A DNA stretch of 64,000 bases from Flavobacterium piscisymbiosum (GTDB lineage: Bacteria > Bacteroidota > Bacteroidia > Flavobacteriales > Flavobacteriaceae): contig NZ_JAJJMM010000001.1 in assembly GCF_020905295.1 (NCBI RefSeq), forward strand, positions 682,001-746,000, read 5' to 3'. Under the pieces are notes generated by a model. It was given only the letters and a program-made list of their open reading frames with translations, made no database searches and had not been told where the DNA came from. A program made the translations under genes and the position numbers. Shown here piece after piece: positions 9,261 through 17,614 of this stretch (positions are counted from its first letter, which is position 1; each line of letters begins with the position of its first letter).

Positions 9261-10136
9261 ATGAGTTCTAACTTTGATAAATTTCAAAAGCGCAGGTTAA
9301 TTTCCTCTTATTTTTCGGTTGTACTAAGTGTATTTCTGGTTTTATTCCTTTTAGGAGTACTGGGATTATTCATTATCAATTCTAAAAAACTAGCCAATGA
9401 TTTTAAAGAAAAAATCGCGATGACGGTTTTCTTTAAAAATGAAGCTAATGATAGTGTGATAAAAGCATTCGATACTGAATTGAAAAGAGCTCCTTTCGCA
9501 AGATCTTATGTTTATGTTACCAAAGACAAAGCAGCAAAAGAACATACTGATATTATTGGAGAAGATTTCCTTACTTTTTTAGGAGAAAATCCTTTATTAA
9601 ACTCCTACGACATTCACTTAAAAGCTGATTATGTTGAGAGAGACAGCATCGTACAAATAGAAAGCAAGTTGCGTAAAAATACTATGATCGAAGATATTGT
9701 TTACGATAAACAATTGGTCAATCTGGTAAACGACAACATCAAAAAAGTAAGTATGTGGATTTTGATTATCAGCGGTTTCCTTGCTGTTATCGCCGTTTTA
9801 TTAATCAACAGTTCGTTACGTTTATCGATACATTCTAATAGATTTATTATTAAAACCATGCAAATGGTAGGTGCTACAAAATCGTTTATTCGTAAACCTT
9901 TTGTAACGCGTAGTGTAAAATTAGGAATGTTAGGCGCAGGATTGGCTATAATTGCCCTTATCGGAGTTTTATTTTATGTAGAAACCAATTTTCCTGGTTT
10001 AGGAATTTTAGAAGATAAAGTATTAATAGGATTGGTGTTATTAGGCGTTTTCGGACTAGGAGTTTTAATAACATGGGTAAGCACACATTTTGCAACTCAA
10101 CGTTTCCTTAATTTAAGAACAGACGATCTTTATTAA
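9261..10136 (+). CDS. ftsX: Cell division protein FtsX (permease-like)
   Basis: A 291-residue inner-membrane protein with TM1 at about 20-42, an extracytoplasmic domain (about 45-165), then TM2-TM4 near 168-190, 218-240 and 255-280. The layout fits FtsX, which with the ATPase FtsE controls septal peptidoglycan hydrolases. The motif TMQMVGATKSFIRKPF is typical of the cytoplasmic loop. FtsE is not in this window. DUF3098, uppP and truB follow on the same strand, an order common in Flavobacteriia. Confidence 0.95.
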   Translation: MSSNFDKFQKRRLISSYFSVVLSVFLVLFLLGVLGLFIINSKKLANDFKEKIAMTVFFKNEANDSVIKAFDTELKRAPFARSYVYVTKDKAAKEHTDIIGEDFLTFLGENPLLNSYDIHLKADYVERDSIVQIESKLRKNTMIEDIVYDKQLVNLVNDNIKKVSMWILIISGFLAVIAVLLINSSLRLSIHSNRFIIKTMQMVGATKSFIRKPFVTRSVKLGMLGAGLAIIALIGVLFYVETNFPGLGILEDKVLIGLVLLGVFGLGVLITWVSTHFATQRFLNLRTDDLY

Positions 10137-10255
10137 GAAAGTATTCAGTCACAGTTTTTAGTGTACATTAAAAAATAGCCTTCGACTTCGCTCAGGCTGA
10201 CAAAAAAAATCATATAAAAAGAGGGTGAGATTGCTTCGTTCCTCGCAATGACAAG
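10137..10255. repeat. Dispersed intergenic repeats between ftsX and the DUF3098 gene
   Basis: Contains CTTCGACTTCGCTCAGGCTGAC (about 10181-10202) and GCTTCGTTCCTCGCAATGAC (about 10232-10251). The first recurs twice at 20.07-20.20 kb and in variant form at 10550-10580; the second recurs at about 25.23-25.25 kb. Confidence 0.6.
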
Positions 10256-10513
10256 ATGAAAAACAATAACAATACAGAACCACAACAGCCACAAAAACAA
10301 GAATTCCTTTTCGAAGGTATTAACTATAAAATTCTATTAATTGGAATTGGAGTTATTGCATTAGGCTTTATCTTAATGTCTGGCGGAGGAAGTAAAGATC
10401 CTAATATCTTTAATGAAGATGTTTTTAATTTTAGACGTATTCGTTTAGCTCCAACAACTGTTTTAATTGGTTTTGGAATTGCTGTTTATTCTATTTTTAA
10501 AAAATCAAAATAA
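10256..10513 (+). CDS. DUF3098 family small membrane protein
   Basis: An 85-residue protein with a glutamine-rich N-terminus and two hydrophobic segments (about 25-43 and 63-80) separated by the short loop GGGSKDPNIFNEDVFNFRRI that characterises DUF3098. Function unknown. Its position between ftsX and uppP is conserved in relatives as far as I recall, which hints at an envelope role. Confidence 0.88.
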   Translation: MKNNNNTEPQQPQKQEFLFEGINYKILLIGIGVIALGFILMSGGGSKDPNIFNEDVFNFRRIRLAPTTVLIGFGIAVYSIFKKSK

Positions 10514-10615
10514 ATAGATTTACTAGGTTTCTAATTGGAACGCCCTTCTCCCGAAGTTTCGGGATCGCTCAGGGTGACAAATCTGAAATCTAAAATCTAA
10601 AATCTAAAGTTCTCA

Positions 10616-11413
10616 ATGGATACATTACAAGCTATTGTTCTAGCTATAATTGAAGGAATAACAGAATTTTTACCTGTTTCTTCAACTGGCCACATGATTA
10701 TTGCCTCTTCTTTTTTCGGAATTGCCCACGAAGATTTTACTAAACTTTTTACCATTGTTATTCAGCTTGGTGCTATACTTTCTGTGGTTGTTTTATATTT
10801 CAAACGTTTTTTTCAAACACTTGATTTTTATTTTAAACTTTTGGTTGCATTTATTCCGGCTGTAGTTTTAGGTTTATTATTAAGTGATTTTATTGATGGT
10901 TTACTAGAAAATCCGGTTACTGTTGCTGTTTCACTTTTAATAGGAGGACTAATTTTATTAAAAGTTGATGAATGGTTCAACAATCCGAATACTGCTGAGA
11001 CTTCACAAGAAATTACCTATCTACAGGCTTTCAAAATCGGAATGTTTCAATGTTTGGCTATGATTCCCGGAGTTTCGCGAAGCGGAGCGAGTATTGTTGG
11101 AGGTATGTCTCAAAAATTATCAAGAACAACAGCTGCTGAGTTCTCATTCTTTTTGGCTGTACCAACCATGTTGGGTGCAACGGCAAAAAAATGCTACGAT
11201 TATTATAAAGACGGATTCGATTTATCTCACGATCAAATCAATTTATTAATTATAGGGAATGTTGTGGCTTTTATTGTAGCACTTTTGGCCATTAAAACCT
11301 TTATTGGATTTTTGACTAAAAACGGTTTTAAAGTTTTTGGTTATTATAGAATAATCGCCGGAATCGTTTTATTACTGATTCACTTTTTCATTCATCCTCT
11401 TACCATTATATAA
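10616..11413 (+). CDS. uppP: Undecaprenyl-diphosphatase UppP (BacA)
   Basis: A 265-residue polytopic membrane enzyme that dephosphorylates undecaprenyl diphosphate to recycle the lipid carrier of peptidoglycan synthesis. Signature motifs are [14 protein letters not shown] (about 13-26) with the catalytic glutamate, and PGVSRSG (about 149-155). Its stop codon overlaps the truB start (TAATG), so the two are translationally coupled. Overexpression of this family gives bacitracin resistance in other bacteria. Confidence 0.97.
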   Translation: MDTLQAIVLAIIEGITEFLPVSSTGHMIIASSFFGIAHEDFTKLFTIVIQLGAILSVVVLYFKRFFQTLDFYFKLLVAFIPAVVLGLLLSDFIDGLLENPVTVAVSLLIGGLILLKVDEWFNNPNTAETSQEITYLQAFKIGMFQCLAMIPGVSRSGASIVGGMSQKLSRTTAAEFSFFLAVPTMLGATAKKCYDYYKDGFDLSHDQINLLIIGNVVAFIVALLAIKTFIGFLTKNGFKVFGYYRIIAGIVLLLIHFFIHPLTII

Positions 11414-12108
11414 TGACACCTGAAGATTATTTAAACGGACAAGTTTTATTGATAGACAAACCTTTAAAATGGAGTTCGTTTCAAGCTGTCAATAAATTAA
11501 AATACCTTTTGATCAATAAAGTTGGACTTCCTAAAAAGTTCAAAATTGGCCATGCCGGAACGTTAGATCCTTTGGCAACAGGCTTATTATTAATTTGCAC
11601 CGGAAAATTCACAAAAAGAATTACCGAATTGCAGGGCCAGGCAAAAGAATACACGGGAACTTTTTATATCGGAGCCACTACTCCATCGTATGATCTTGAA
11701 ACCGAAATCGACGAAACATTTCCAACATCGCATATCGATGAAGCTTTGATTCATGAAACCGTAAAACAGTTTTTAGGAGAAATCGATCAAAAACCGCCTA
11801 TTTTTTCGGCTATTAAAAAGGATGGTGTTCGTTTATACGAACATGCACGTGCCGGAGAAACTATAGAAATTGCCAGCAGAAAAACTACTATTCACGAATT
11901 TGAGATTACCAGAATTGCTTTGCCTGAAATCGATTTTAGAATCGTTTGCAGCAAAGGAACCTACATTCGATCTATAGCTTATGATTTTGGAAAAGCTATG
12001 AATTCAGGATCACATTTAACCGTTTTACGCAGAACCAAAATTGGTGACTATGACGTAAAAAATGCAATCGATGTTACTTTATTTGAGGAAAGCCTTAACT
12101 TAGAATAA
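11413..12108 (+). CDS. truB: tRNA pseudouridine(55) synthase TruB
   Basis: A 231-residue enzyme that makes pseudouridine 55 in the T loop of tRNAs. The catalytic motif GHAGTLDPLATG contains Asp52; further conserved segments are KPPIFSAIKKDG and SKGTYIRSIAYDFG. It is short because the C-terminal PUA domain of longer TruB proteins is missing. It overlaps uppP by one base. Confidence 0.97.
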   Translation: MTPEDYLNGQVLLIDKPLKWSSFQAVNKLKYLLINKVGLPKKFKIGHAGTLDPLATGLLLICTGKFTKRITELQGQAKEYTGTFYIGATTPSYDLETEIDETFPTSHIDEALIHETVKQFLGEIDQKPPIFSAIKKDGVRLYEHARAGETIEIASRKTTIHEFEITRIALPEIDFRIVCSKGTYIRSIAYDFGKAMNSGSHLTVLRRTKIGDYDVKNAIDVTLFEESLNLE

Positions 12109-12475
12109 AACACAAAGCACATTACAAATTAAAAAATTGCAATGTGCCAACTCCTAAAGTAATTCTATTTCATAAAGTGTTTTTTTGGAGTTAATAATTG
12201 CAAACATTTTTTCCTCCAAACAATACACCTGAAATAAAATCATAAAATCTTTCGAATAACTTTTTCATAATAGTCCATTTTTTAATTGTTAAACATTAAA
12301 TAAACACCAATAAAAAGAGTAAATCAGAAAGTAAATAATAGAAGTGGGATGATGTTACTAAGTTACATTTTTTTTAAATCAAAAAAAATATTTTAATAAC
12401 TTTTTAAGATCTATTAAACTAAACATCAATACATTAAAAAACATAATCCCTTTTTAATATCTTAACAAAACAAAA
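12109..12475. other. Intergenic region between truB and the thioredoxin-like gene
   Basis: Holds a hairpin at about 12117-12147 (GCACATT ... AATGTGC) that may terminate truB and anything from the opposite strand, and one tiny minus-strand ORF (listed separately). The rest is AT-rich with no recognised signal. Confidence 0.5.
12191..12268 (-). CDS. Possible 25-residue small peptide
   Basis: A short reading frame with an ATG and the plausible layout of a basic N-terminus followed by aromatic and hydrophobic residues (MKKLFERFYDFISGVLFGG). A hairpin 44-74 bp downstream could terminate it. There is no homology I recognise; it may be chance. Confidence 0.25.
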   Translation of the reverse strand: MKKLFERFYDFISGVLFGGKNVCNY

Positions 12476-13093
12476 TTACAAACGATTATATTTGATATCT
12501 TCTATAATTTGCATGAGTTCTTCCTGAACCGAAACCCCTTTATCTGCAAGATACCATAATTGCAAATCTGTTTTTATTTTTTCATCCAATACACCAAATT
12601 CCTTTTTATAATTCGTTATTAATTCAGATGCTACTTTTGGTCGCGGTCCCCAATCGGCACGAACAATTCCTGCTTCTTTACAAATTACAATCACTTTCGG
12701 AATTGCTTTTCCGCCATTCGTAAGATATTGGCTCATTAATTCCTCATTTTCGTCGCGCAGTACAATTCTAAGATCGATTTTTTTATTCGATGCCAAAGCC
12801 ATTTTATTAATAATAGGAAGTATTTGAGCAGCATCACCGCACCAGCCTTCAGAAATTACAAGCCAAATATATCTATGATCCAGGTTTTCTAATTTTAAAA
12901 CAATTTCATCTGTTAATTTTATCGTTTTATCTAATCGATTCATTCTGGCATCGTTCAGTTTACTATAATTAGTTAAACTTTCAGATTGTTCGCTACCAGT
13001 TGATTGGCCGTCGACTAATAAATCAGCAACCAATTTGCGATATTCAGGATAGGTATGACTTTTAAATAATGCTTTAGCGATAATATTTTTCAT
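12476..13093 (-). CDS. Thioredoxin-family protein lacking CxxC
   Basis: A 205-residue protein whose middle has a thioredoxin fold. The usual redox motif WCxxC is WCGDA (in [10 protein letters not shown], about residue 93-98), so only one cysteine remains. The cis-proline region [10 protein letters not shown] is present. This matches the Thioredoxin_9 type of domain. It is cytoplasmic by sequence. With a single cysteine it cannot act as a normal dithiol oxidoreductase; its role is unknown. Confidence 0.85.
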   Translation of the reverse strand: MKNIIAKALFKSHTYPEYRKLVADLLVDGQSTGSEQSESLTNYSKLNDARMNRLDKTIKLTDEIVLKLENLDHRYIWLVISEGWCGDAAQILPIINKMALASNKKIDLRIVLRDENEELMSQYLTNGGKAIPKVIVICKEAGIVRADWGPRPKVASELITNYKKEFGVLDEKIKTDLQLWYLADKGVSVQEELMQIIEDIKYNRL

Positions 13094-13253
13094 ATTTATT
13101 TACTTTTTGAATTGGATAAAATTACAAATTTCAGGAAGACCCAAAGAATGACTTTTATCACATTCAAAAAAATCCTGAAAATTCCTTATAAATTTAAAAA
13201 TAAAAGAACTATTAATTTTTTTAAAACATTATTTTTAAAAATAAGAATATGTC

Positions 13254-13261
13254 TATATTTG
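13254..13261 (+). promoter_or_regulatory. pyrH -7 promoter element
   Basis: TATATTTG matches TAnnTTTG, 21 bp before the pyrH ATG. No clear -33 TTG is present. Its place supports the start at 13283 rather than an upstream in-frame ATG. Confidence 0.6.
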
Positions 13262-13282
13262 CACAAATTAACGCAACAACAC

Positions 13283-13990
13283 ATGAAATATAAAAGAATT
13301 CTTCTAAAACTGAGCGGCGAAGCCTTGATGGGTGATTTACAATACGGTATTGACCCTAAAAGATTAGCCGAATATGCTGAAGAAATTAAGCAAATTCACA
13401 GTAAAGGAGTAGAAATTGCTATTGTTATTGGAGGAGGAAATATTTTTAGAGGCGTTGCAGGTGCAAGTGCTGGTATGGATAGAGTACAAGGCGATTATAT
13501 GGGAATGCTGGCTACCGTGATCAACGGAATGGCATTACAAGGCGCTCTTGAAGACAAAGGAATGAAAACGCGTTTGCAAACTGCTTTAAAAATGGAATCT
13601 ATTGCAGAACCATATATTAAAAGAAGAGCAGATCGTCACCTTGAAAAAGGAAGAATTGTAATTTTTGGAGCCGGAACCGGAAATCCTTATTTTACAACTG
13701 ATACTGCAGCCGTTTTAAGAGGAATTGAAATTAACGCAGATGTGATCTTAAAAGGAACTCGTGTTGATGGTGTTTACGATTCTGATCCTGAAAAAAATGC
13801 ATCAGCGGTGAAATTTGATATGATTTCGTTTGATGATGTCCTTAAAAAAGGATTAAACGTGATGGATACAACAGCTTTTACATTAAGTCAGGAAAACAAA
13901 TTACCAATCGTTGTTTTTGATATGAACAAAATTGGAAATTTATTAAAAATCTGTGAAGGCGAAAACATAGGAACAGTAGTAAATATATAG
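13283..13990 (+). CDS. pyrH: UMP kinase
   Basis: A 235-residue enzyme that phosphorylates UMP to UDP. It starts at [17 protein letters not shown], which holds the conserved N-terminal lysine motif. Other motifs are [23 protein letters not shown] and DGVYDSDP. The frame stays open upstream to 13112, but that extension is AT-rich, contains the promoter element and has no family counterpart, so the later start is chosen. frr follows 77 bp downstream, the usual pyrH-frr pair. Confidence 0.97.
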   Translation: MKYKRILLKLSGEALMGDLQYGIDPKRLAEYAEEIKQIHSKGVEIAIVIGGGNIFRGVAGASAGMDRVQGDYMGMLATVINGMALQGALEDKGMKTRLQTALKMESIAEPYIKRRADRHLEKGRIVIFGAGTGNPYFTTDTAAVLRGIEINADVILKGTRVDGVYDSDPEKNASAVKFDMISFDDVLKKGLNVMDTTAFTLSQENKLPIVVFDMNKIGNLLKICEGENIGTVVNI

Positions 13991-14067
13991 TCATCAGCAA
14001 CAGTTTACAGTCGCAAATGCAGGCTTTAACTGAAAACTGAGAATGAAAACTGAAAACTTAAAAAAAA

Positions 14068-14631
14068 ATGACTGAAGAAATAGAATTTATATTAGATAGT
14101 ACTGAAGAATCAATGAATGGTTCGATTGCGCATTTAGAGAAAGAATTTCTTAACATTCGTGCAGGAAAAGCTTCTCCGGCAATGCTTGGAAGCGTTTTTG
14201 TAGATTATTACGGATCAGCAACACCACTTTCGCAAGTGTCTAAAATTAGTGTTCCTGATGCAAGAACAATTACATTACAGCCTTTCGAAAAAAACATGTT
14301 ACAAGTTATCGAAAAAGCAATTATGATTGCCAATATCGGTTTCAACCCAATGAACAACGGTGATGTAATCATTATCAGTGTTCCGCCATTGACAGAAGAG
14401 CGTCGTAGAGATTTGGCAAAACAAGCAAAATCTGAAGCTGAAGATGCCAAAATTGGTGTGCGTAATGTGCGTAAAGATGCCAATACCGACATTAAAAAAT
14501 TAGAAAAAGAAGGAACTTCTGAAGACGTTTGCAAATCTGCCGAAGAGCAAGTTCAGAATCTAACCAACACTTATATCAAAAAAATCGATGAATTATTGGC
14601 TGCAAAAGAAGCCGAAATCATGAAAGTATAA
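14068..14631 (+). CDS. frr: Ribosome recycling factor
   Basis: A 187-residue protein that, with EF-G, splits post-termination ribosomes. Typical features are the LEKEFLNIRAGKASP start, VPDARTITLQPFEKN in domain II, PPLTEERRRDLAKQAK, and the NVRKDANTDIKKLEKEG segment. Length matches the family (about 185). It lies downstream of pyrH and is probably co-transcribed. The gap carries the ACTGAAAACTGAGA-type repeats also seen near 40.4 kb. Confidence 0.97.
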   Translation: MTEEIEFILDSTEESMNGSIAHLEKEFLNIRAGKASPAMLGSVFVDYYGSATPLSQVSKISVPDARTITLQPFEKNMLQVIEKAIMIANIGFNPMNNGDVIIISVPPLTEERRRDLAKQAKSEAEDAKIGVRNVRKDANTDIKKLEKEGTSEDVCKSAEEQVQNLTNTYIKKIDELLAAKEAEIMKV

Positions 14632-14650
14632 CGATATTATCACAAAATAA

Positions 14651-14690
14651 AAATCCGTTTAGTTAAATTGTACTAGACGGATTTTTTTTA
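14651..14690 (+). terminator. frr terminator
   Basis: A 13-bp stem (14651-14663 with 14672-14684, one G-T pair) with an 8-nt loop is followed by a T run. Confidence 0.85.
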
Positions 14691-14694
14691 TTGC

Positions 14695-14702
14695 TATTTT
14701 TG
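14695..14702 (+). promoter_or_regulatory. -7 promoter element for the DUF5686 gene
   Basis: TATTTTTG matches TAnnTTTG, 46 bp before the chosen ATG. It lies directly after the frr terminator. Confidence 0.5.
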
Positions 14703-14748
14703 CATACCAAAATTGCATTTTGTCCGTTTTGAAACTATAATATTCTCT

Positions 14749-17241
14749 ATGAAGCTATTTTGTTTATTGACTTTGTTTTTTACGCTTACTATTCAGGCGC
14801 AATTTCAAATAAACGGAATTGTAACGGACTCTAATAATAAACCGCTTCCTTTTGCAACCATAACAACTCCGGACAACATCAATACGATTACAGATGTTGA
14901 TGGAAAGTTCATTTTTACACCTTCTCAAAAAGCAACTAGTTTTTCGGTTTCCTATATTGGTTTTCAAACCAAAATTGTTGCCATTACAGAAAAAAGATAT
15001 TATTCTGTTTCACTTTCTCAAAAAACTGATGATCTAAAAGAAGTGATAATTTCGAATGAAAATCCTGCTTTAACCATCATAAGAAAAGTAATTGCGAATA
15101 AGAACAAAAACAATCCTCAAAAAAAGCTGAACAGTTTTGAGTATAAAAGCTACAACAAACTTATCGTAACTGCCAATCCGGATTCTATCGATGGCAGGAT
15201 CGATTCTACTGCAGCTTATAAGGATTTCGATAAAAAACGCATCAATGTCGATTCATCAGATTATAAATTCAAAGAAATAATCACCAAGCAGCATTTGTTT
15301 CAAACCGAAAAAGTCTCACAATATCAGTTTGGAAATAACAAGCTAAAAGAAACCATTCTGGGAACCAAAATGGCAGGATTCAAAAACCCGATCTATGAAG
15401 TTATTGCTTTCAATTTGCAATCTATTTCGATTTACGATAATAAATACGAGTTATTCGAAACCAAATACGAAAACCCAATTTCGAATACTGCAACTACAAG
15501 TTACAACTACAAATTACTCGATACCGTAAACATAAAAGGTCGCGAAACTTATATGATTTACTTTAAAAACAAACAAAACAGAAAATCATCAGGATTAGAA
15601 GGTGTCTTGTATATCGATCAGGAAAATTTTGCCGTAGCCAAAGCTGTAATGCGTATAAAAGGCGTTCTCGATATTAGCGGCATTCACGAATTCGAATATG
15701 TACCAAGTGAAAAAGTATGGTTTCAGAGCAATACGACTTTTAAAATCGTAAAAGGAAAAAATGATGACGATATTAAAATTCTGGGGGGAACCATTCAGTT
15801 TGACGGAGATGTAGAAGACAATTTCGAACCAAGAAAAAAATCAGCTTCAGACTTTACTTATTTGCTATCTGAAAGTAATAATTTCGACATTCATTACAAT
15901 ACAAAAACACCAATAAAAGATCCGTCACTTTATATCGAAATTAAAGAAGATGCCAACAAAAAACCGGAAGCATTCTGGAATGAATACCGAAAAGAAAGTT
16001 TAGACCTGAAAGGGCAAAAAACATATCAATTGATAGATAGCCTTTCGATCAAAAAAAGAATCGAAAATCGCTTAGGCTTTGGCCGAAAAATCATCAATGG
16101 CTACATCCCTATCGGACCAATTGATCTTGATCTGAAAAAGATCATTAGTTACAACAATTATGAAGGTTTCCGACTTGGTCTTGGCGGCATCACAAACGAT
16201 CGTTTTTCTAAAAATTTCAGAATCGAAGGATACTCTGCTTACGGAACCAAAGATGGCGAAGTTAAATACAGTTTAGGAGCCGGAGTTTTGCTCGACAAAA
16301 GCACGAACACCTGGGTAAACGGATATTATACAGATGATGTTCGCGAAATTGCAAGTACCGTTTTTGCCGTTGATAAGCGTGTTTTTAAAATTTATGATCC
16401 TCGCCCAATAAACATTAGTACTTTCTATCAATATACCGCATGGAAAGCCAACGTTCAATCTAAAATTATTCCAAAAACCGAGGCCGTTTTCGAATTAGCA
16501 CGTACTTATGTCGCGCCACAATTTGATTACATGTTCAATTACGACGGGAAATTATATTCGAGTTACGTTATGACCACCGCAATGGTTTCTATTGTTTGGG
16601 CGCCATTTAGCAACTTTATGCAAACACCAACCGGGCGAAACGAATCAGAGAAAAGATTCCCTAGATTTACTTTTCAGTACACACAAACATTACCCGACGT
16701 TTTAGGAAACGACTTTACTTTTGGTAAAATAGATTTCAAAACCGAGTATGAAAAAAATTACCTAAACGGTCAAAAAACAAGCTTGCTTTTGCAAGGAGGT
16801 TACGCAATAGGCGATGTCCCGCTTACACATTTGTACAACACAATGCCCAACAACTTAACAAAAGAAACCGTTATCCAGCGTATTACTTTTGCAGGCCGAA
16901 ACAGTTTTGAAACCATGTATTTTAATGAGTTTTTCTCGAGCCAATATATCTTTTTCCAAATCAAACATGGTTTTGACCGAATCAGAATCCTTAAAAAAGT
17001 ACGTCCTTCTTTAGTTTTAGTTACCAGAATGGCCTGGGGAAATATGGAAAATCCACAACAGCACGTTGGTCCAACCTACAAAACTTTAGACAAAGGTTTC
17101 TTCGAATCCGGAATCGAACTAAACAAGATTTACAAAGGTTTTGGACTTGGTGGTTTCTATCGCTACGGACCAAATCAGTTGCTGAAATTCGAGGACAATA
17201 TTGCCGTTAAGATTTCGTATGTTCTGGATTTGGGGCTTTAG
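14749..17241 (+). CDS. DUF5686 outer-membrane protein with carboxypeptidase-like regulatory domain
   Basis: An 830-residue secreted protein. A signal peptide (MKLFCLLTLFFTLTIQA) is followed by a carboxypeptidase-like regulatory (CarboxypepD_reg) domain at about 20-100 (GIVTDSNNKPLPFATI), then a long region of the DUF5686 family that probably forms an outer-membrane barrel (aromatic-rich C-terminus). The start at 14749 (ATG) is preferred over an in-frame TTG at 14713, because it gives a clean signal peptide. Function unknown; common in Bacteroidota. Confidence 0.88.
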   Translation: MKLFCLLTLFFTLTIQAQFQINGIVTDSNNKPLPFATITTPDNINTITDVDGKFIFTPSQKATSFSVSYIGFQTKIVAITEKRYYSVSLSQKTDDLKEVIISNENPALTIIRKVIANKNKNNPQKKLNSFEYKSYNKLIVTANPDSIDGRIDSTAAYKDFDKKRINVDSSDYKFKEIITKQHLFQTEKVSQYQFGNNKLKETILGTKMAGFKNPIYEVIAFNLQSISIYDNKYELFETKYENPISNTATTSYNYKLLDTVNIKGRETYMIYFKNKQNRKSSGLEGVLYIDQENFAVAKAVMRIKGVLDISGIHEFEYVPSEKVWFQSNTTFKIVKGKNDDDIKILGGTIQFDGDVEDNFEPRKKSASDFTYLLSESNNFDIHYNTKTPIKDPSLYIEIKEDANKKPEAFWNEYRKESLDLKGQKTYQLIDSLSIKKRIENRLGFGRKIINGYIPIGPIDLDLKKIISYNNYEGFRLGLGGITNDRFSKNFRIEGYSAYGTKDGEVKYSLGAGVLLDKSTNTWVNGYYTDDVREIASTVFAVDKRVFKIYDPRPINISTFYQYTAWKANVQSKIIPKTEAVFELARTYVAPQFDYMFNYDGKLYSSYVMTTAMVSIVWAPFSNFMQTPTGRNESEKRFPRFTFQYTQTLPDVLGNDFTFGKIDFKTEYEKNYLNGQKTSLLLQGGYAIGDVPLTHLYNTMPNNLTKETVIQRITFAGRNSFETMYFNEFFSSQYIFFQIKHGFDRIRILKKVRPSLVLVTRMAWGNMENPQQHVGPTYKTLDKGFFESGIELNKIYKGFGLGGFYRYGPNQLLKFEDNIAVKISYVLDLGL

Positions 17242-17614
17242 TTTTTGAAATTCCAATCTTTTTAAATTCCAAATTCCAATTATCCTTAATCTTGTCATTT
17301 CAATACGAAGAAAAATCAAACAAGAAATCACCAATATTTACTGAGCTACTTACGGAGATCCTTCATCCTTCAGGATTGACAAGATTGTGTTAATCTTTGT
17401 CCATATACGAGTGCGATTTCTCCCTTCGGTCGAAATGACAAAAAATGCGAGTAAATCAATGGAAAAATCCGCGCAAATCCGTGTTTTCGCGCAAGCGAAT
17501 CCGTGTCATCCGCGTGCCATCTCTCAATCCTAAAAAAAGAAAACAAAAAAAAATCCAAACCCCAATAGTAAAATTGGAATTTGGAATTTTAAAATATTGA
17601 GATTTAAAAAACTC
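17242..17614. repeat. Gene-free region with dispersed repeats
   Basis: Contains fragments that recur elsewhere in the window: AAATTCCAAATTCC runs, CCCTTCGGTCGAAATGACA, and CGCAAATCCGTGT / GAATCCGTGTCATCCGCG. It ends with the antiporter terminator (17545-17584). No gene supported. Confidence 0.6.
17545..17584 (-). terminator. Terminator of the CPA2 antiporter gene
   Basis: Minus-strand stem CCAAATTCCAAT / ATTGGGGTTTGG plus T run. It is nearly identical to the module after leuS at 2409-2448. Confidence 0.7.

Noticed and set aside
13112..13282. N-terminal extension of pyrH
   Set aside because: It contains the -7 element and has AT-rich, family-unlike sequence; the protein start at 13283 matches the normal length.
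14713..14748. TTG start for the DUF5686 gene
   Set aside because: The ATG at 14749 gives a proper signal peptide; the extension would bury it.
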